The notes under the pieces are model-generated. The model saw only the letters and a program-made list of their open reading frames with translations, did no database searches and was not told the origin of the DNA. From Pseudomonadota bacterium (GTDB lineage Bacteria > Pseudomonadota > Alphaproteobacteria > UBA8366 > JADFVY01): a stretch of DNA of 7,362 nt. Below, in pieces: positions 1 to 7,097 of the stretch. Position numbers and translations under genes: made by a program. The stretch covers positions 1 to 7,362 of the forward strand of contig DAOVHN010000119.1 of assembly GCA_030671915.1 (NCBI GenBank), in the 5' to 3' direction. How positions within the stretch are numbered: position 1 is the stretch's first letter; the number at the start of each line of letters is the position of its first letter.

Positions 1-51
1 CCAGGGTTTTTCGCCCAGCTTCCTCAGGGTCGCGGCAAGGCTTCCGTTCAT
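1..51 (-). CDS. N-terminus of a further ABC-operon gene, probably a second sugar permease (partial)
   Basis: The ATG at 51-49 opens a frame of 17 codons that leaves the window, reading [17 protein letters not shown]. Its ATGA overlaps the TGA of the upstream permease by 4 bp, which is typical of translationally coupled ABC-transporter genes. A strong Shine-Dalgarno, GGAGGG at 64-59, lies 7 nt before the ATG and supports a real start. The short basic N-terminus would suit the cytoplasmic tail of an inner-membrane permease, but no transmembrane segment is visible yet. CUT2 operons often carry either one or two permease genes, so a second RbsC-like permease is the likeliest identity. A catabolic enzyme gene placed after the transporter is also possible. 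The product assignment is inference; the start is well supported. Confidence 0.6.
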   Translation of the reverse strand, partial: MNGSLAATLRKLGEKPW

Positions 52-1010
52 CGCGCTTCCCTCCAGTTGATGAGGGCCCTCAGGGCGAGAACCAGGATCA
101 GGATACCGCCCTGTGCGCCGACCTGCCAGTCCGGCGAAATGCGCAGGAAGATCAGGAAAGACCCCGCCAGGGTCAGCGTCATGGCCCCGATGACGGCGCC
201 GGCCGGCGAAACCCGGCCGCCGACGAACTCACCACCGCCCAGGATCACGCCGGCGATCGAATAAAGCGTGTAACGATCGGCGATATGGGCATCGGCGGCG
301 GAGGTCAGCCCGATCAGCGACAGTCCCGCCAGCACGCCAAACAGCCCTGCCAGCCCAAACATCGTCATTTTGATTTTCATCATCGACCAGCCGGCCCGGC
401 CTATGGCGCGCGGATTGCCGCCCGCCCCGCGCAGCACCGCGCCATAGCTGGACCTCATCAGTCCGATATGCACCACCAGGGCAATAATGGCGGCCGCGAT
501 GACCGGGAACGGCGGAATGACATTATAGTCGAACAGCGTGAGCGTCGGCTTGAAGCCCATGATGGCCTTAATCCAGGAGGGCGCCGTTCCGCCGGGCGTC
601 GGCAGGATCAGCACCGCGATGCCGAGCCAGACGAAGGACATGCCCAGCGTCACCACGATCGACGGCAGGTTGCGCCAGTGGATCAGCGCGCCCAACCCCG
701 CATAGGCCGCAATGCAGGCCAGGAGCGCGAGAACGCCAAGCACCGGGTCGGTGTACAGCAACGTCGCCCCGATGCATGCCGTGAGCCCGACGAACGGGCC
801 GATCGAAAGATCCAGATCGTTGACCGTCAGGATGAACATCTGGGCGATGGTGGCCAGCGCGATGGGCACTGTGTATTGCAGCATCAGGTTGAGCCCGAAA
901 TAGCTCATGGCCCTGGGCTGGATATAAAAAATGGCCGTTAGCAAAATGGCCAGGGACACGCCTGGCAGCGCGCTGCGCATGAATTTCGGACTGAGCAGGT
1001 AATGCATCAC
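48..1010 (-). CDS. CUT2-family sugar ABC transporter permease (RbsC-like)
   Basis: Inner-membrane channel subunit of a carbohydrate uptake ABC transporter of the ribose/xylose/arabinose (CUT2, BPD_transp_2) type. At 320 residues it matches the usual length of RbsC-like permeases. The protein is strongly hydrophobic, with about eight to ten helices, for example near residues 16-32, 43-63, 71-87, 91-110, 118-137, 168-184, 214-235 and 269-289. The family motif DLDLSIG is at 65-71, with LPSIVVTLG at 115-123. The cytoplasmic coupling region around GGNPRAIG is at 197-204, and a glycine-rich loop, [13 protein letters not shown], is at 254-266. The first codon is GTG at 1010-1008, followed at once by ATG at 1007-1005. 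The GTG start overlaps the ATPase stop by GTGA and the ATG start by TGATG, and either could be used. It is coupled to the ATPase gene upstream and to the next gene downstream. The substrate is not evident. Confidence 0.93.
   Translation of the reverse strand: MMHYLLSPKFMRSALPGVSLAILLTAIFYIQPRAMSYFGLNLMLQYTVPIALATIAQMFILTVNDLDLSIGPFVGLTACIGATLLYTDPVLGVLALLACIAAYAGLGALIHWRNLPSIVVTLGMSFVWLGIAVLILPTPGGTAPSWIKAIMGFKPTLTLFDYNVIPPFPVIAAAIIALVVHIGLMRSSYGAVLRGAGGNPRAIGRAGWSMMKIKMTMFGLAGLFGVLAGLSLIGLTSAADAHIADRYTLYSIAGVILGGGEFVGGRVSPAGAVIGAMTLTLAGSFLIFLRISPDWQVGAQGGILILVLALRALINWREAR
59..64 (-). promoter_or_regulatory. Shine-Dalgarno of the partial last gene
   Basis: GGAGGG on the minus strand, 7 nt before the ATG at 51. 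It lies inside the last codons of the upstream permease and confirms that the ATGA overlap is a genuine coupled start. Confidence 0.7.
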
Positions 1011-2488
1011 GCCCGCACCCCCTCCTCGAACGAGGATCGCAGTACTTTTTCTTCCGTCAGTTCGGTACGCGAAAGCTCGGCGACGATCCGGCCGTTCCTG
1101 AACACATAGATGTGGTCGCAGTTATTCAGCTCGTCCATTTCCGTCGTGTACCAGAGGAATGTGCGCCCCGCCTCCGCCTCCTGACGGATCAGGTCGTAGA
1201 CCTCCAGCTTGGTGCCCACGTCAACACCGCGCATGGGATCGTCCATCAGCACGATTTCCGCGTCCGACCCAAGCGCTCGGGCGAACAGCGCCTTTTGCTG
1301 GTTGCCGCCGGACAGGGACAGGATGTTATTGGCCATGTCCGGGGTCCTGATCTTGATCCGGTCCTTCCATTCGTCTGCTTGCGCCTTTTCGCGGGCCGGA
1401 TCGATCAGCAGCCCCCTCACCATGCCGCGAAGCGAGCGCACGCTTACGTTCTGCCCGATGGACCACAGATGAAAGATGCCGTCGGTCTGCCGGTCGCCCG
1501 CGACCAGCGACACGGGGCCCATGACATCCGTATCCGCAGCCCGCTTGCCCGCCGCATCGTAAATCTGCAGCAGCATGCGTGTCTGGCCGTGGCCCGCCAG
1601 ACCTGCCAGCCCAATGATCTCGCCCTTGTGGACGATCAGTTCCCGCTCGCCGTCGGCCGTCAGGGGACGGGCGCGCACCACTATCGGCGTTTCGCCCCGT
1701 TCCTTTTCGACCCGCTCATGGGCCTCGATCTTCTCTTCGTCGGTTACATCGCCCATGGCGGCAACCAGCGAATCGCGGTCGAACTCGCCGGCCGGCCTTT
1801 CAGCCACCACTTCGCCGTCTCGCATGACGACGATGCGGTCCGAATAGTCCAGTATCTCGCCCAGCAGATGAGATATAAGGATGCAGCTGCCGCCCTCGGC
1901 AACCAGCCTGCGCACGAAGGTAAGCAGTTGTTCGGCCGTAACCGCATCCAGCGACGAGGTCGGTTCGTCCAGAATGACGAGATGCAGCGGCTCGTCCGTA
2001 ACCGTAAAGGCGCGGGCGATCTCCACCATCTGGCGCTTGCCGATGGACAGGTCACCGACCACGTCGTCGTCAGCGATACCATGACCGGCGAATATCTCGT
2101 CCAGCTTGCCGATAATTATTTTGCCGGCGCGGCGGCGCCACCCCCAACCCTTCAGATTGGGATGAAATATCCGTGCGTTTTCGGCAACCGTCAGGTTCGG
2201 GCAGAGCGACAGTTCTTGAAATACGCACCGGATGCCCAACTGATGGGCCTGTGACACGTTATAGCTCGCGGACCGGTCCGCCCCCGAAATCACGATCTTT
2301 CCCTCGTCCGCCACGAGGGTGCCGGCAAGCACATGCATAAGCGTGGACTTGCCGGCGCCGTTGTGACCGACGAGGCCCAGGCACTCGCCGGCGCCGACCG
2401 CAAGGTCGACACCGACGAGGGCGCGCACCGCGCCAAAGCTTTTCGCCACGCCTTCGAGGCCGACGATCTTGCCGTTAGCGGATGGCAT
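1007..2488 (-). CDS. CUT2-family sugar ABC transporter ATP-binding protein, two ATPase domains (RbsA/XylG-like)
   Basis: Cytoplasmic energy-coupling subunit of the sugar importer. At 493 residues with two fused ATPase domains it has the normal size and layout for RbsA/MglA/XylG proteins. Domain 1 is canonical: Walker [10 protein letters not shown] at 41-49, Q-loop Q91, signature LSIGK at 147-151, Walker B plus catalytic Glu in LVILDEP at 170-176, and switch His207. Domain 2 (about 285-475) is degenerate: the Walker A equivalent is GLAGHGQTR at 296-304, with Gln302 where Lys is expected. The signature LSGGNQQK at 392-399 is intact. Walker B reads LMDDP at 414-418, with Asp417 in the catalytic-Glu position. 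The switch region is TTE at 448-450, without His. An asymmetric second site is common in CUT2 ATPases; the Asp is less usual. The ATG is 32 bp after the binding-protein stop, with GGAG 9 nt upstream. The gene overlaps the permease. Confidence 0.95.
   Translation of the reverse strand: MPSANGKIVGLEGVAKSFGAVRALVGVDLAVGAGECLGLVGHNGAGKSTLMHVLAGTLVADEGKIVISGADRSASYNVSQAHQLGIRCVFQELSLCPNLTVAENARIFHPNLKGWGWRRRAGKIIIGKLDEIFAGHGIADDDVVGDLSIGKRQMVEIARAFTVTDEPLHLVILDEPTSSLDAVTAEQLLTFVRRLVAEGGSCILISHLLGEILDYSDRIVVMRDGEVVAERPAGEFDRDSLVAAMGDVTDEEKIEAHERVEKERGETPIVVRARPLTADGERELIVHKGEIIGLAGLAGHGQTRMLLQIYDAAGKRAADTDVMGPVSLVAGDRQTDGIFHLWSIGQNVSVRSLRGMVRGLLIDPAREKAQADEWKDRIKIRTPDMANNILSLSGGNQQKALFARALGSDAEIVLMDDPMRGVDVGTKLEVYDLIRQEAEAGRTFLWYTTEMDELNNCDHIYVFRNGRIVAELSRTELTEEKVLRSSFEEGVRA
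1018..1027 (-). promoter_or_regulatory. Shine-Dalgarno of the permease gene
   Basis: GAGGAGGGGG on the minus strand, inside the 3' end of the ATPase gene. Its GGAGG core is 10 nt from the GTG at 1010 and 13 nt from the ATG at 1007. Spacing slightly favours GTG, while the G-run also reaches within range of ATG. Confidence 0.6.
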
Positions 2489-2520
2489 ATGCCTGAGCTC
2501 CGTTTGGCGGATACCGGCCG

Positions 2521-3534
2521 TTACCTGGACCCAGCGATGGCCGCCTTGGCGTCGTCGAGGCTGTATTCGACATTGGCGACGCCGCCGACTTCGGTGTTCT
2601 TCAGGTTATCTTCCAGGTTGTCCTGGTCGATCTGCAGGAAGGGCACGACCATGTCCTTCGGCACATCGACGCCATCCAGTATCTGCTGGGCGACCCAGAA
2701 GGCCAGCGTGCCGACGCCCGGGGCGATCGAGACCGACATGGTCTCGTAACCGTTGGCGTCCTTCTGCTCCTTCCACCAGGTCAGCTCGTCATGGCGGTTG
2801 CCCATGATGATCAGCGGGATCGGGCGACCGGCGGCCTTGAAGGCCTGGGCCGCGCCGTAACCGTCACCGCCCTGGGTGACCACGGCCTTGACTTCCGGCA
2901 AAGACGGCAGGAGGCCGGCAACGGCCTTCTGCGACACGTCCTGGGCCCAGTTGCCGTGAACCGAACCGACGATCTTGAACTGCGAGTGCTTGGCCGCGCC
3001 CGCCTCGATCCCGGCATGGATTTCATCGTCGACGAAGACGCCGGCCAGGCCGCGAATCTCAAGAACGTTACCGCCCTTGGGCATGCGCTTGGCCAGGTAG
3101 TCGAGCTGGATCGCGCCCATCGTCTTGAAGTCGACCGCGATGCGCCAGGCGCAGGGCTCGGTCACCACGCCGTCGAATGACACGACAACGATTCCGGCGT
3201 CGCAGGCCTGCTTGACCGCGCCGTTCAGCGCGTCCGGCGAGGCCGCGTTGACGACGATCGCGTCATAGCCCTGCAGGATCAGGTTCTGGATCTGCGCGGC
3301 CTGCTCGGTCACCTGGTTTTCGGCTGTCGTGAAGGCCGGAGCCTCGGCGACGACGCCGTCGGAAACGGCCTTGCTCGTCACCTTGTCCCAGCTTTTCAGC
3401 ATGGCCTGGCGCCAGGAGTTGCCGGCGTAGTTGTTGGAAAGGGCGATCTTCTTGCCCGAGGTATCCGCCTGGGCGATACCCGCGACAAGGGTCAGGCTAA
3501 CGGCCGCGGCCGTGATAAGTGTTTTATTGAGCAT
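2521..3534 (-). CDS. Periplasmic sugar-binding protein of a CUT2 ABC transporter (RbsB-like)
   Basis: High-affinity periplasmic receptor that captures the sugar and delivers it to the permease. The 337-residue precursor begins with a Sec signal peptide: positively charged Lys4, hydrophobic core about 5-20, and an AQA cleavage motif at 21-23 giving a mature start at Asp24. The mature part has the Peripla_BP_4 (type I fold) pattern. The first lobe has KKIALSNN at 28-35, and [15 protein letters not shown] at 89-103 is followed by the [11 protein letters not shown] region at 114-124. The second lobe has a [13 protein letters not shown] segment at 215-227. Cys111 and Cys128 are the only obvious cysteines and could pair. 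The ATG at 3534 has an AGAGGAA ribosome site at 3547-3541, 6 nt away. The gene precedes the ATPase in the same operon and follows a structured 136-bp gap after the dehydratase. The ligand is unknown; a pentose, hexose or aldonate is plausible. Confidence 0.94.
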   Translation of the reverse strand: MLNKTLITAAAVSLTLVAGIAQADTSGKKIALSNNYAGNSWRQAMLKSWDKVTSKAVSDGVVAEAPAFTTAENQVTEQAAQIQNLILQGYDAIVVNAASPDALNGAVKQACDAGIVVVSFDGVVTEPCAWRIAVDFKTMGAIQLDYLAKRMPKGGNVLEIRGLAGVFVDDEIHAGIEAGAAKHSQFKIVGSVHGNWAQDVSQKAVAGLLPSLPEVKAVVTQGGDGYGAAQAFKAAGRPIPLIIMGNRHDELTWWKEQKDANGYETMSVSIAPGVGTLAFWVAQQILDGVDVPKDMVVPFLQIDQDNLEDNLKNTEVGGVANVEYSLDDAKAAIAGSR

Positions 3535-3576
3535 TTTAATTTCCTCTGTTTCAGGCTCCGTATTGGACAGTTTGCG

Positions 3577-3592
3577 GAACCGCTCTCGGTTC
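3577..3592. other. Perfect hairpin in the gap before the binding-protein gene
   Basis: A 6-bp perfect inverted repeat, GAACCG and CGGTTC, encloses a 4-nt loop. It lies in the 136-bp gap between the dehydratase and the binding-protein gene, about 43 nt before the ATG. No T-run follows on either strand, so it is unlikely to be an intrinsic terminator. It could be an mRNA stem or a protein-binding palindrome. Confidence 0.5.
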
Positions 3593-3603
3593 TTCTGTTA
3601 TTG

Positions 3604-3621
3604 GGCTGCGAATGCGCAGCC
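3604..3621. other. Perfect 7-bp hairpin in the gap between dehydratase and binding-protein genes
   Basis: GGCTGCG and CGCAGCC flank a 4-nt loop, giving a perfect GC-rich stem in the 136-bp intercistronic region. On the minus transcript it sits about 50 nt after the dehydratase stop and about 70 nt before the binding-protein start. The sequence after it on the minus strand is CAATAACAG, so it has no U-tract. The best reading is an intercistronic stem that could block 3' exonucleases or set the relative expression of the two genes, as known for other binding-protein operons. That function is inferred. Confidence 0.55.
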
Positions 3622-3670
3622 ATCGAAACATTGCGGCGAATTTCCGCGGCAAAATCCGGTTCCAGGCTCC

Positions 3671-5404
3671 TTAATGCGAATCCCTTGGCACGGCGGCGCC
3701 GCGGCAGCCGACCAGGAAGTCCAGGTCAGCGCCCTTGTCGGCCTGCAGGACATGATCGACATAGAGCTTCTGGTATCCGCCATCCATTGCAGGCGCCGGC
3801 GGCGTCCAGGCTTCCCGGCGGCGCGCCAGTTCCTCGTCGGACACGTCCAGATGCAGGCGGCGGTTCGCCAAGTCAAGTTCGACCATATCGCCGTCCTGAA
3901 CCAGCGCCAGCGGCCCGCCGGCCGCGGCTTCCGGCGCGGTATGCAGGACCACGGTGCCGTAGGCGGTGCCGCTCATCCGCGCATCCGAAATGCGCACCAT
4001 GTCCTTGACGCCCTTGGCCAGGATCTTGGGCGGCAGCCCCATGTTGCCGACCTCGGCCATGCCCGGGTAGCCCTTCGGTCCACAATTTTTCAGCACCAGC
4101 ACACAGGTCTCGTCGACATCCAGGTCCGGATCGTCGATGCGTTCCTTGTAATGCTCGATGGTCTCGAACACCACGGCGCGGCCCTTGTGCTGCATCAGTT
4201 CCGGCGTCGCCGCCGATGGCTTGATGATCGCACCCGACGGCGCCAGGTTGCCGCGCAGGACCGCGATGCCGCCGCTTTCCACAAGCGGTTTGGAGACCGG
4301 ATGGATCACTTCTTCGTTGAAGTTCTCGGCATCCTTCACATTGTCCCACATGGTCTTGCCGTTGACCGTCAGCGCATCCTTGTTCAGCAGGCTGTTGTCG
4401 CCCAGCGCCTTCAAAACCACCGGCAGGCCGCCGGCATAATAAAAATCCTCCATCAGAAAGCGGCCGGAAGGCATCAGATCGACGATAGTGGGCACGTCCT
4501 TGCCCAGTTTGTCCCAGTCATCGAGCGTGAAATCGACGCCCAGCCGGCCCGCCAGCGCCAGCAGATGAACCACCGCGTTGGTCGAGCCGCCGATCGCGCC
4601 ATTCGCGCGAACCGCATTCTCGAAAGCCGCACGGGTCAGCACCTTCGACATACGCAGATCCTCGTGCACCATCGCGACAATCCGCCGACCCACCAGATGG
4701 GCCAGCGTGCGGCGGCGCGAATCGGCAGCCGGAATTGCCGCGTTGGACGGCATACCCATGCCCAGCGCCTCGACCATGCTGGCCATGGTCGAAGCTGTTC
4801 CCATGGTCATGCAGTGGCCGACGCTGCGCGACTGGCCGGCCTCCGCGGCCATGAAATCCTGCAAAGTCATTTCGCCGGCGCGCACGGCCTCGCTGAACTG
4901 CCACACCGAAGTGCCCGAACCGATATCCTTGCCACGATATTTACCGTTCAGCATCGGCCCGCCGGACAGGCAGAGCGCCGGCAGGTCGCAGCTGGCCGCC
5001 CCCATCATCAGCGACGGCGTGGTCTTGTCGCAGCCGACCATCAGCACCACCCCGTCGATCGGATTGGCGCGGATCGATTCTTCCACATCCATGCTGGCGA
5101 GGTTCCGGAACAGCATGGTGGTCGGGCGCATCAATGTCTCGCCGAGCGAGGTCACCGGGAATTCCAGCGGAAAGCCCCCGGCCTCCCACACGCCGCGTTT
5201 GACATATTCCGCAAGATCGCGGAAATGCGCGTTGCAGGGCGTCAGTTCCGACCAGGTATTGCAGATGCCGATGACCGGCCGCCCGTCGAAGGCGTCGTCG
5301 GGAAATCCCTGATTTTTCATCCAGCTGCGGTGGATGAAACCATCCCTGTCGGCGGCGCCGAACCAGGCTGCGGAACGGAATTTTCCCTTATCGGATTTCG
5401 ACAT
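3671..5404 (-). CDS. IlvD/Edd-family aldonate dehydratase, L-arabinonate dehydratase type
   Basis: Cytoplasmic Fe-S dehydratase that removes water from a sugar acid to give a 2-keto-3-deoxy sugar acid, as in non-phosphorylative pentose and hexose oxidation. The 577 residues closely resemble, from memory, the Rhizobium leguminosarum L-arabinonate dehydratase, with a constant offset of two positions. The 2Fe-2S ligands are Cys57 (TPCN), Cys125 (GCDKTTP) and Cys198 (GHCMTMG). Metal ligands are Glu89, Asp126 and Glu451, with the carbamylatable Lys at 127 and the catalytic Ser478 in RISDARMSGT (471-480). Other conserved blocks are GGSTNAVVHLL at 272-282, NCGPKGYPGM at 440-449 and the C-terminal GCRGAAVPRDSH. 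No key residue is missing. The ATG lies 15 bp after the regulator stop, with GGAG 10 nt upstream. Relatives act on L-arabinonate, D-xylonate, D-fuconate or galactonate, so the exact substrate is open; dihydroxy-acid dehydratase (IlvD proper) is unlikely. Confidence 0.93.
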   Translation of the reverse strand: MSKSDKGKFRSAAWFGAADRDGFIHRSWMKNQGFPDDAFDGRPVIGICNTWSELTPCNAHFRDLAEYVKRGVWEAGGFPLEFPVTSLGETLMRPTTMLFRNLASMDVEESIRANPIDGVVLMVGCDKTTPSLMMGAASCDLPALCLSGGPMLNGKYRGKDIGSGTSVWQFSEAVRAGEMTLQDFMAAEAGQSRSVGHCMTMGTASTMASMVEALGMGMPSNAAIPAADSRRRTLAHLVGRRIVAMVHEDLRMSKVLTRAAFENAVRANGAIGGSTNAVVHLLALAGRLGVDFTLDDWDKLGKDVPTIVDLMPSGRFLMEDFYYAGGLPVVLKALGDNSLLNKDALTVNGKTMWDNVKDAENFNEEVIHPVSKPLVESGGIAVLRGNLAPSGAIIKPSAATPELMQHKGRAVVFETIEHYKERIDDPDLDVDETCVLVLKNCGPKGYPGMAEVGNMGLPPKILAKGVKDMVRISDARMSGTAYGTVVLHTAPEAAAGGPLALVQDGDMVELDLANRRLHLDVSDEELARRREAWTPPAPAMDGGYQKLYVDHVLQADKGADLDFLVGCRGAAVPRDSH

Positions 5405-5419
5405 TTTTTCCGGTCTCCA

Positions 5420-6223
5420 TTATCTACGATCCTTGGCATTACCCGCATCGCCTTCGACAACGCGGTGGAAATCCTCCATGGCGTCGGACAGAAGCACCTC
5501 CATGGCCTTCCGCGCCTGCTCGGAATTTCCAGCGGTTATGGCTTTCAATACGGCCTTATGACGCGGCAGGGAGTTGATCGTCGCACCCGGCCGGGAACTG
5601 GAAATCCTGAAACTCGTGGTCAGCGCGGAATCGATCAGCGCGCCCAGCGGCGCGATGAACTCGTTGCCGGTCGCGACCAATATGGCCTGATGAAAGCGCA
5701 GGTCCGGATTGACGCCGGCCTCGACGTCCTCGCCGGCCGCGACCATGTCCGCGTATGCTTTTTCGATTTCCGCGATCGCGGCCTCGTCGCCGCGCCTGGC
5801 GGCAATGGCGGCCGCCGCTGGCTCGATGACACGGCGCATTTCGAACAGATCGTCCGCGTAATCTTCGAAAACCCCGTCCGACACCAGCCAGCTCAGCACG
5901 TCCGGATCGAGCATATTCCATGAAGAACGGGGCCGGATCCGCGTGCCGGTCTTCGGCCGGGATTCAACCAGTCCCTTGGCCGCCAAAAGCTTGATCGCCT
6001 CGCGCAGTGCCGTTCGGCTGACGCTGAGTTCGACGCTCAGGTCGGCTTCGCTGGGGAGCGTATCGCCCGGCGCAAGTTCGCCGCGAATGATGCGCGCGCC
6101 GATTTCGTGCGCGACCTGCCCATGCAGACTGCGGCGCGAATAGGTGCGGTCACTGCCTTTCGATCCTAACAAGATGCCCCCGGCCCGGTATCCGGTATTC
6201 CCCGCCGGCTCGTTTCGATGCAC
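5420..6223 (-). CDS. GntR-family transcriptional regulator, FadR (FCD) subfamily, DgoR-like
   Basis: Likely substrate-responsive repressor of the operon it heads. The 267 residues hold an N-terminal winged helix-turn-helix (about 33-98; LPSEADLSVELSVSR at 56-70, TALREAIKLL at 71-80, then a wing with KTGTRI at 91-96). An FCD ligand-binding domain follows (about 125-255). The linker WNMLDPDVLSWL at 102-113 recalls DgoR, the E. coli D-galactonate repressor. FCD metal residues Asp174, His178 (DLRFH) and His222 (PRHKA) are present. The usual third His, expected near 244, is replaced by Leu, as also seems true of DgoR-like proteins. The start is GTG at 6223, with GAGGAAAAGG just upstream. This gives about 20 extra residues before the conserved part; a TTG start at codon 18 is the alternative. 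The dehydratase follows after 15 bp. The inducer is probably a sugar acid, by inference. Confidence 0.9.
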   Translation of the reverse strand: MHRNEPAGNTGYRAGGILLGSKGSDRTYSRRSLHGQVAHEIGARIIRGELAPGDTLPSEADLSVELSVSRTALREAIKLLAAKGLVESRPKTGTRIRPRSSWNMLDPDVLSWLVSDGVFEDYADDLFEMRRVIEPAAAAIAARRGDEAAIAEIEKAYADMVAAGEDVEAGVNPDLRFHQAILVATGNEFIAPLGALIDSALTTSFRISSSRPGATINSLPRHKAVLKAITAGNSEQARKAMEVLLSDAMEDFHRVVEGDAGNAKDRR

Positions 6224-6228
6224 GCCGG

Positions 6229-6238
6229 CCTTTTCCTC
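6229..6238 (-). promoter_or_regulatory. Shine-Dalgarno of the regulator gene, supports the GTG start
   Basis: GAGGAAAAGG on the minus strand ends 5 nt before the GTG at 6223. The nearby ATG at 6240 is in another frame. This favours the long 267-residue regulator over a TTG start at codon 18. Confidence 0.6.
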
Positions 6239-6253
6239 ATACTATATGCTTAA

Positions 6254-6283
6254 ATAAAAGAACGCCGGGCGACAGAGAGTCAA
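6254..6283 (-). promoter_or_regulatory. Candidate sigma-70 promoter of the regulator-dehydratase-transporter operon
   Basis: On the minus strand TTGACT (6283-6278) is followed after 18 bp by TTTTAT (6259-6254, four of six matches to TATAAT) in the 86-bp gap upstream of the regulator. A second AT-rich hexamer, TATAGT (6246-6241), lacks a partner -35. Placement about 30 bp before the ribosome site fits a start for the whole operon. This rests on consensus matching by eye only. Confidence 0.35.
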
Positions 6284-6288
6284 GCAAC

Positions 6289-6308
6289 TGTTGTGCTGCG
6301 GCGCAACA
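6289..6308. other. Near-perfect inverted repeat between the class II enzyme and the regulator
   Basis: TGTTGTGC and GCGCAACA flank TGCG; seven of eight pairs are Watson-Crick and one is a T-G mismatch. It starts just past the stop codon of the class II gene and lies directly upstream of the candidate -35 of the regulator operon. It could be an operator for the GntR protein or a weak 3'-end hairpin of the upstream transcript. No T-run follows, which argues against an intrinsic terminator. Confidence 0.4.
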
Positions 6309-6309
6309 A

Positions 6310-7041
6310 TCAGTCCCGGTAGCCAGGATTGTCTCGGTCGAGCACCTGTTTCAGCGCCTCAAAATGCTTGACCGCGTAGTCGCCGGCAAAGCCGCGGATA
6401 TTGTCATGGACGTCCCGGGCCATGTTGTCGCCGATATATTTAAGAGGCCGTCCGGTCTGCATTGCCAGCACCTGCACCTGGCAGGCACGCTCCAGGTAGT
6501 AGAGGTCGTCGAAGGCCTCGGCGATGCCGTCGGAGACCGCCATGACGCCGTGATTGGCCATGAACATAATGCGCTTGTCGCCCAGCCCCTCGGCGATTCG
6601 CCGTCCCTCTTCCAGGCTGTCGGCGACGCCGTTGTAATCGTCGTCATAGGCGATGTCCCCGAAGAAACGCAGCGCGTTCTGGGTGACCGGCTCCACCCTT
6701 CCCTCCTCCAGGCTGGTCAGGGCGGTGGCCCAGACCATGTGTGTATGCAGCACGCAGCGCGCCCGGGGATGCTTGCGATGGACCTCGGAATGGATGCAGA
6801 AGGCCGTGGTTTCCAACGGGTGGTCGCCCTCCAGCACATTGCCCTCGCTGTCGACCAGCAGCATGTCGCTGGCGCGCATCAGGGACCAGTGGATGCCGTG
6901 GGGATTGATCAGGAAGCGTTCCTCCTCGCCCGGCAGCTGATAGCTGAAATGATTGCAGACGCCTTCGCTGAAATCGAAACGCGCGGCCAGCCGCAGCGCC
7001 GCGGCAAGATCAACTCGAGCCTGTTGAACTTCACTCTCCAT
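6310..7041 (-). CDS. Class II aldolase/adducin-fold enzyme, likely metal-dependent aldolase or decarboxylase
   Basis: Cytoplasmic zinc-type lyase fold. The 243 residues show an N-terminal helix, the NPHGIHWSLMRASDML segment (46-61), metal ligands His99 and His101 in HTHMVWATAL (99-108), and a third ligand, His164, in ANHGVM (162-167). This is the standard His-x-His plus distal His pattern of the fuculose-phosphate aldolase/adducin family. Counting back from His99, the position of the FucA catalytic Glu appears to be Ala80; the nearest Glu is 77 in LETTAF. True aldol cleavage is therefore not assured, since adducin-like and decarboxylase members share this fold. ATG at 7041 has GGAGAG at 7055-7050 upstream. 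It lies 86 bp before the regulator on the same strand and diverges from an SDR gene. Context suggests a role in the same sugar-acid pathway, perhaps on the 2-keto-3-deoxy product. Confidence 0.87.
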   Translation of the reverse strand: MESEVQQARVDLAAALRLAARFDFSEGVCNHFSYQLPGEEERFLINPHGIHWSLMRASDMLLVDSEGNVLEGDHPLETTAFCIHSEVHRKHPRARCVLHTHMVWATALTSLEEGRVEPVTQNALRFFGDIAYDDDYNGVADSLEEGRRIAEGLGDKRIMFMANHGVMAVSDGIAEAFDDLYYLERACQVQVLAMQTGRPLKYIGDNMARDVHDNIRGFAGDYAVKHFEALKQVLDRDNPGYRD

Positions 7042-7097
7042 ATTGGCTTCTCTCCGGTAAATTTATTCCCCGATTTTTTACGCGTTTGCGTGGGCGC

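Noticed and set aside
1112..2254. Plus-strand open frame of 380 residues opposite the ATPase gene
   Set aside because: It is antisense to a gene with all ABC motifs. The composition is that of a GC-rich shadow and no motif is recognisable.
3604..3621. Perfect hairpin as a rho-independent terminator after the dehydratase
   Set aside because: No T-run follows on the minus strand, and the transporter genes downstream need the same transcript or an internal promoter. It is kept only as a structural element.
3431..5923. Very long plus-strand open frame (830 residues) opposite the dehydratase and parts of its neighbours
   Set aside because: It is antisense to three well-supported genes with family motifs. 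Its translation is rich in Arg, His and Gln with no domain pattern, as expected from the opposite frame of GC-rich coding DNA, and it has no credible ribosome site.
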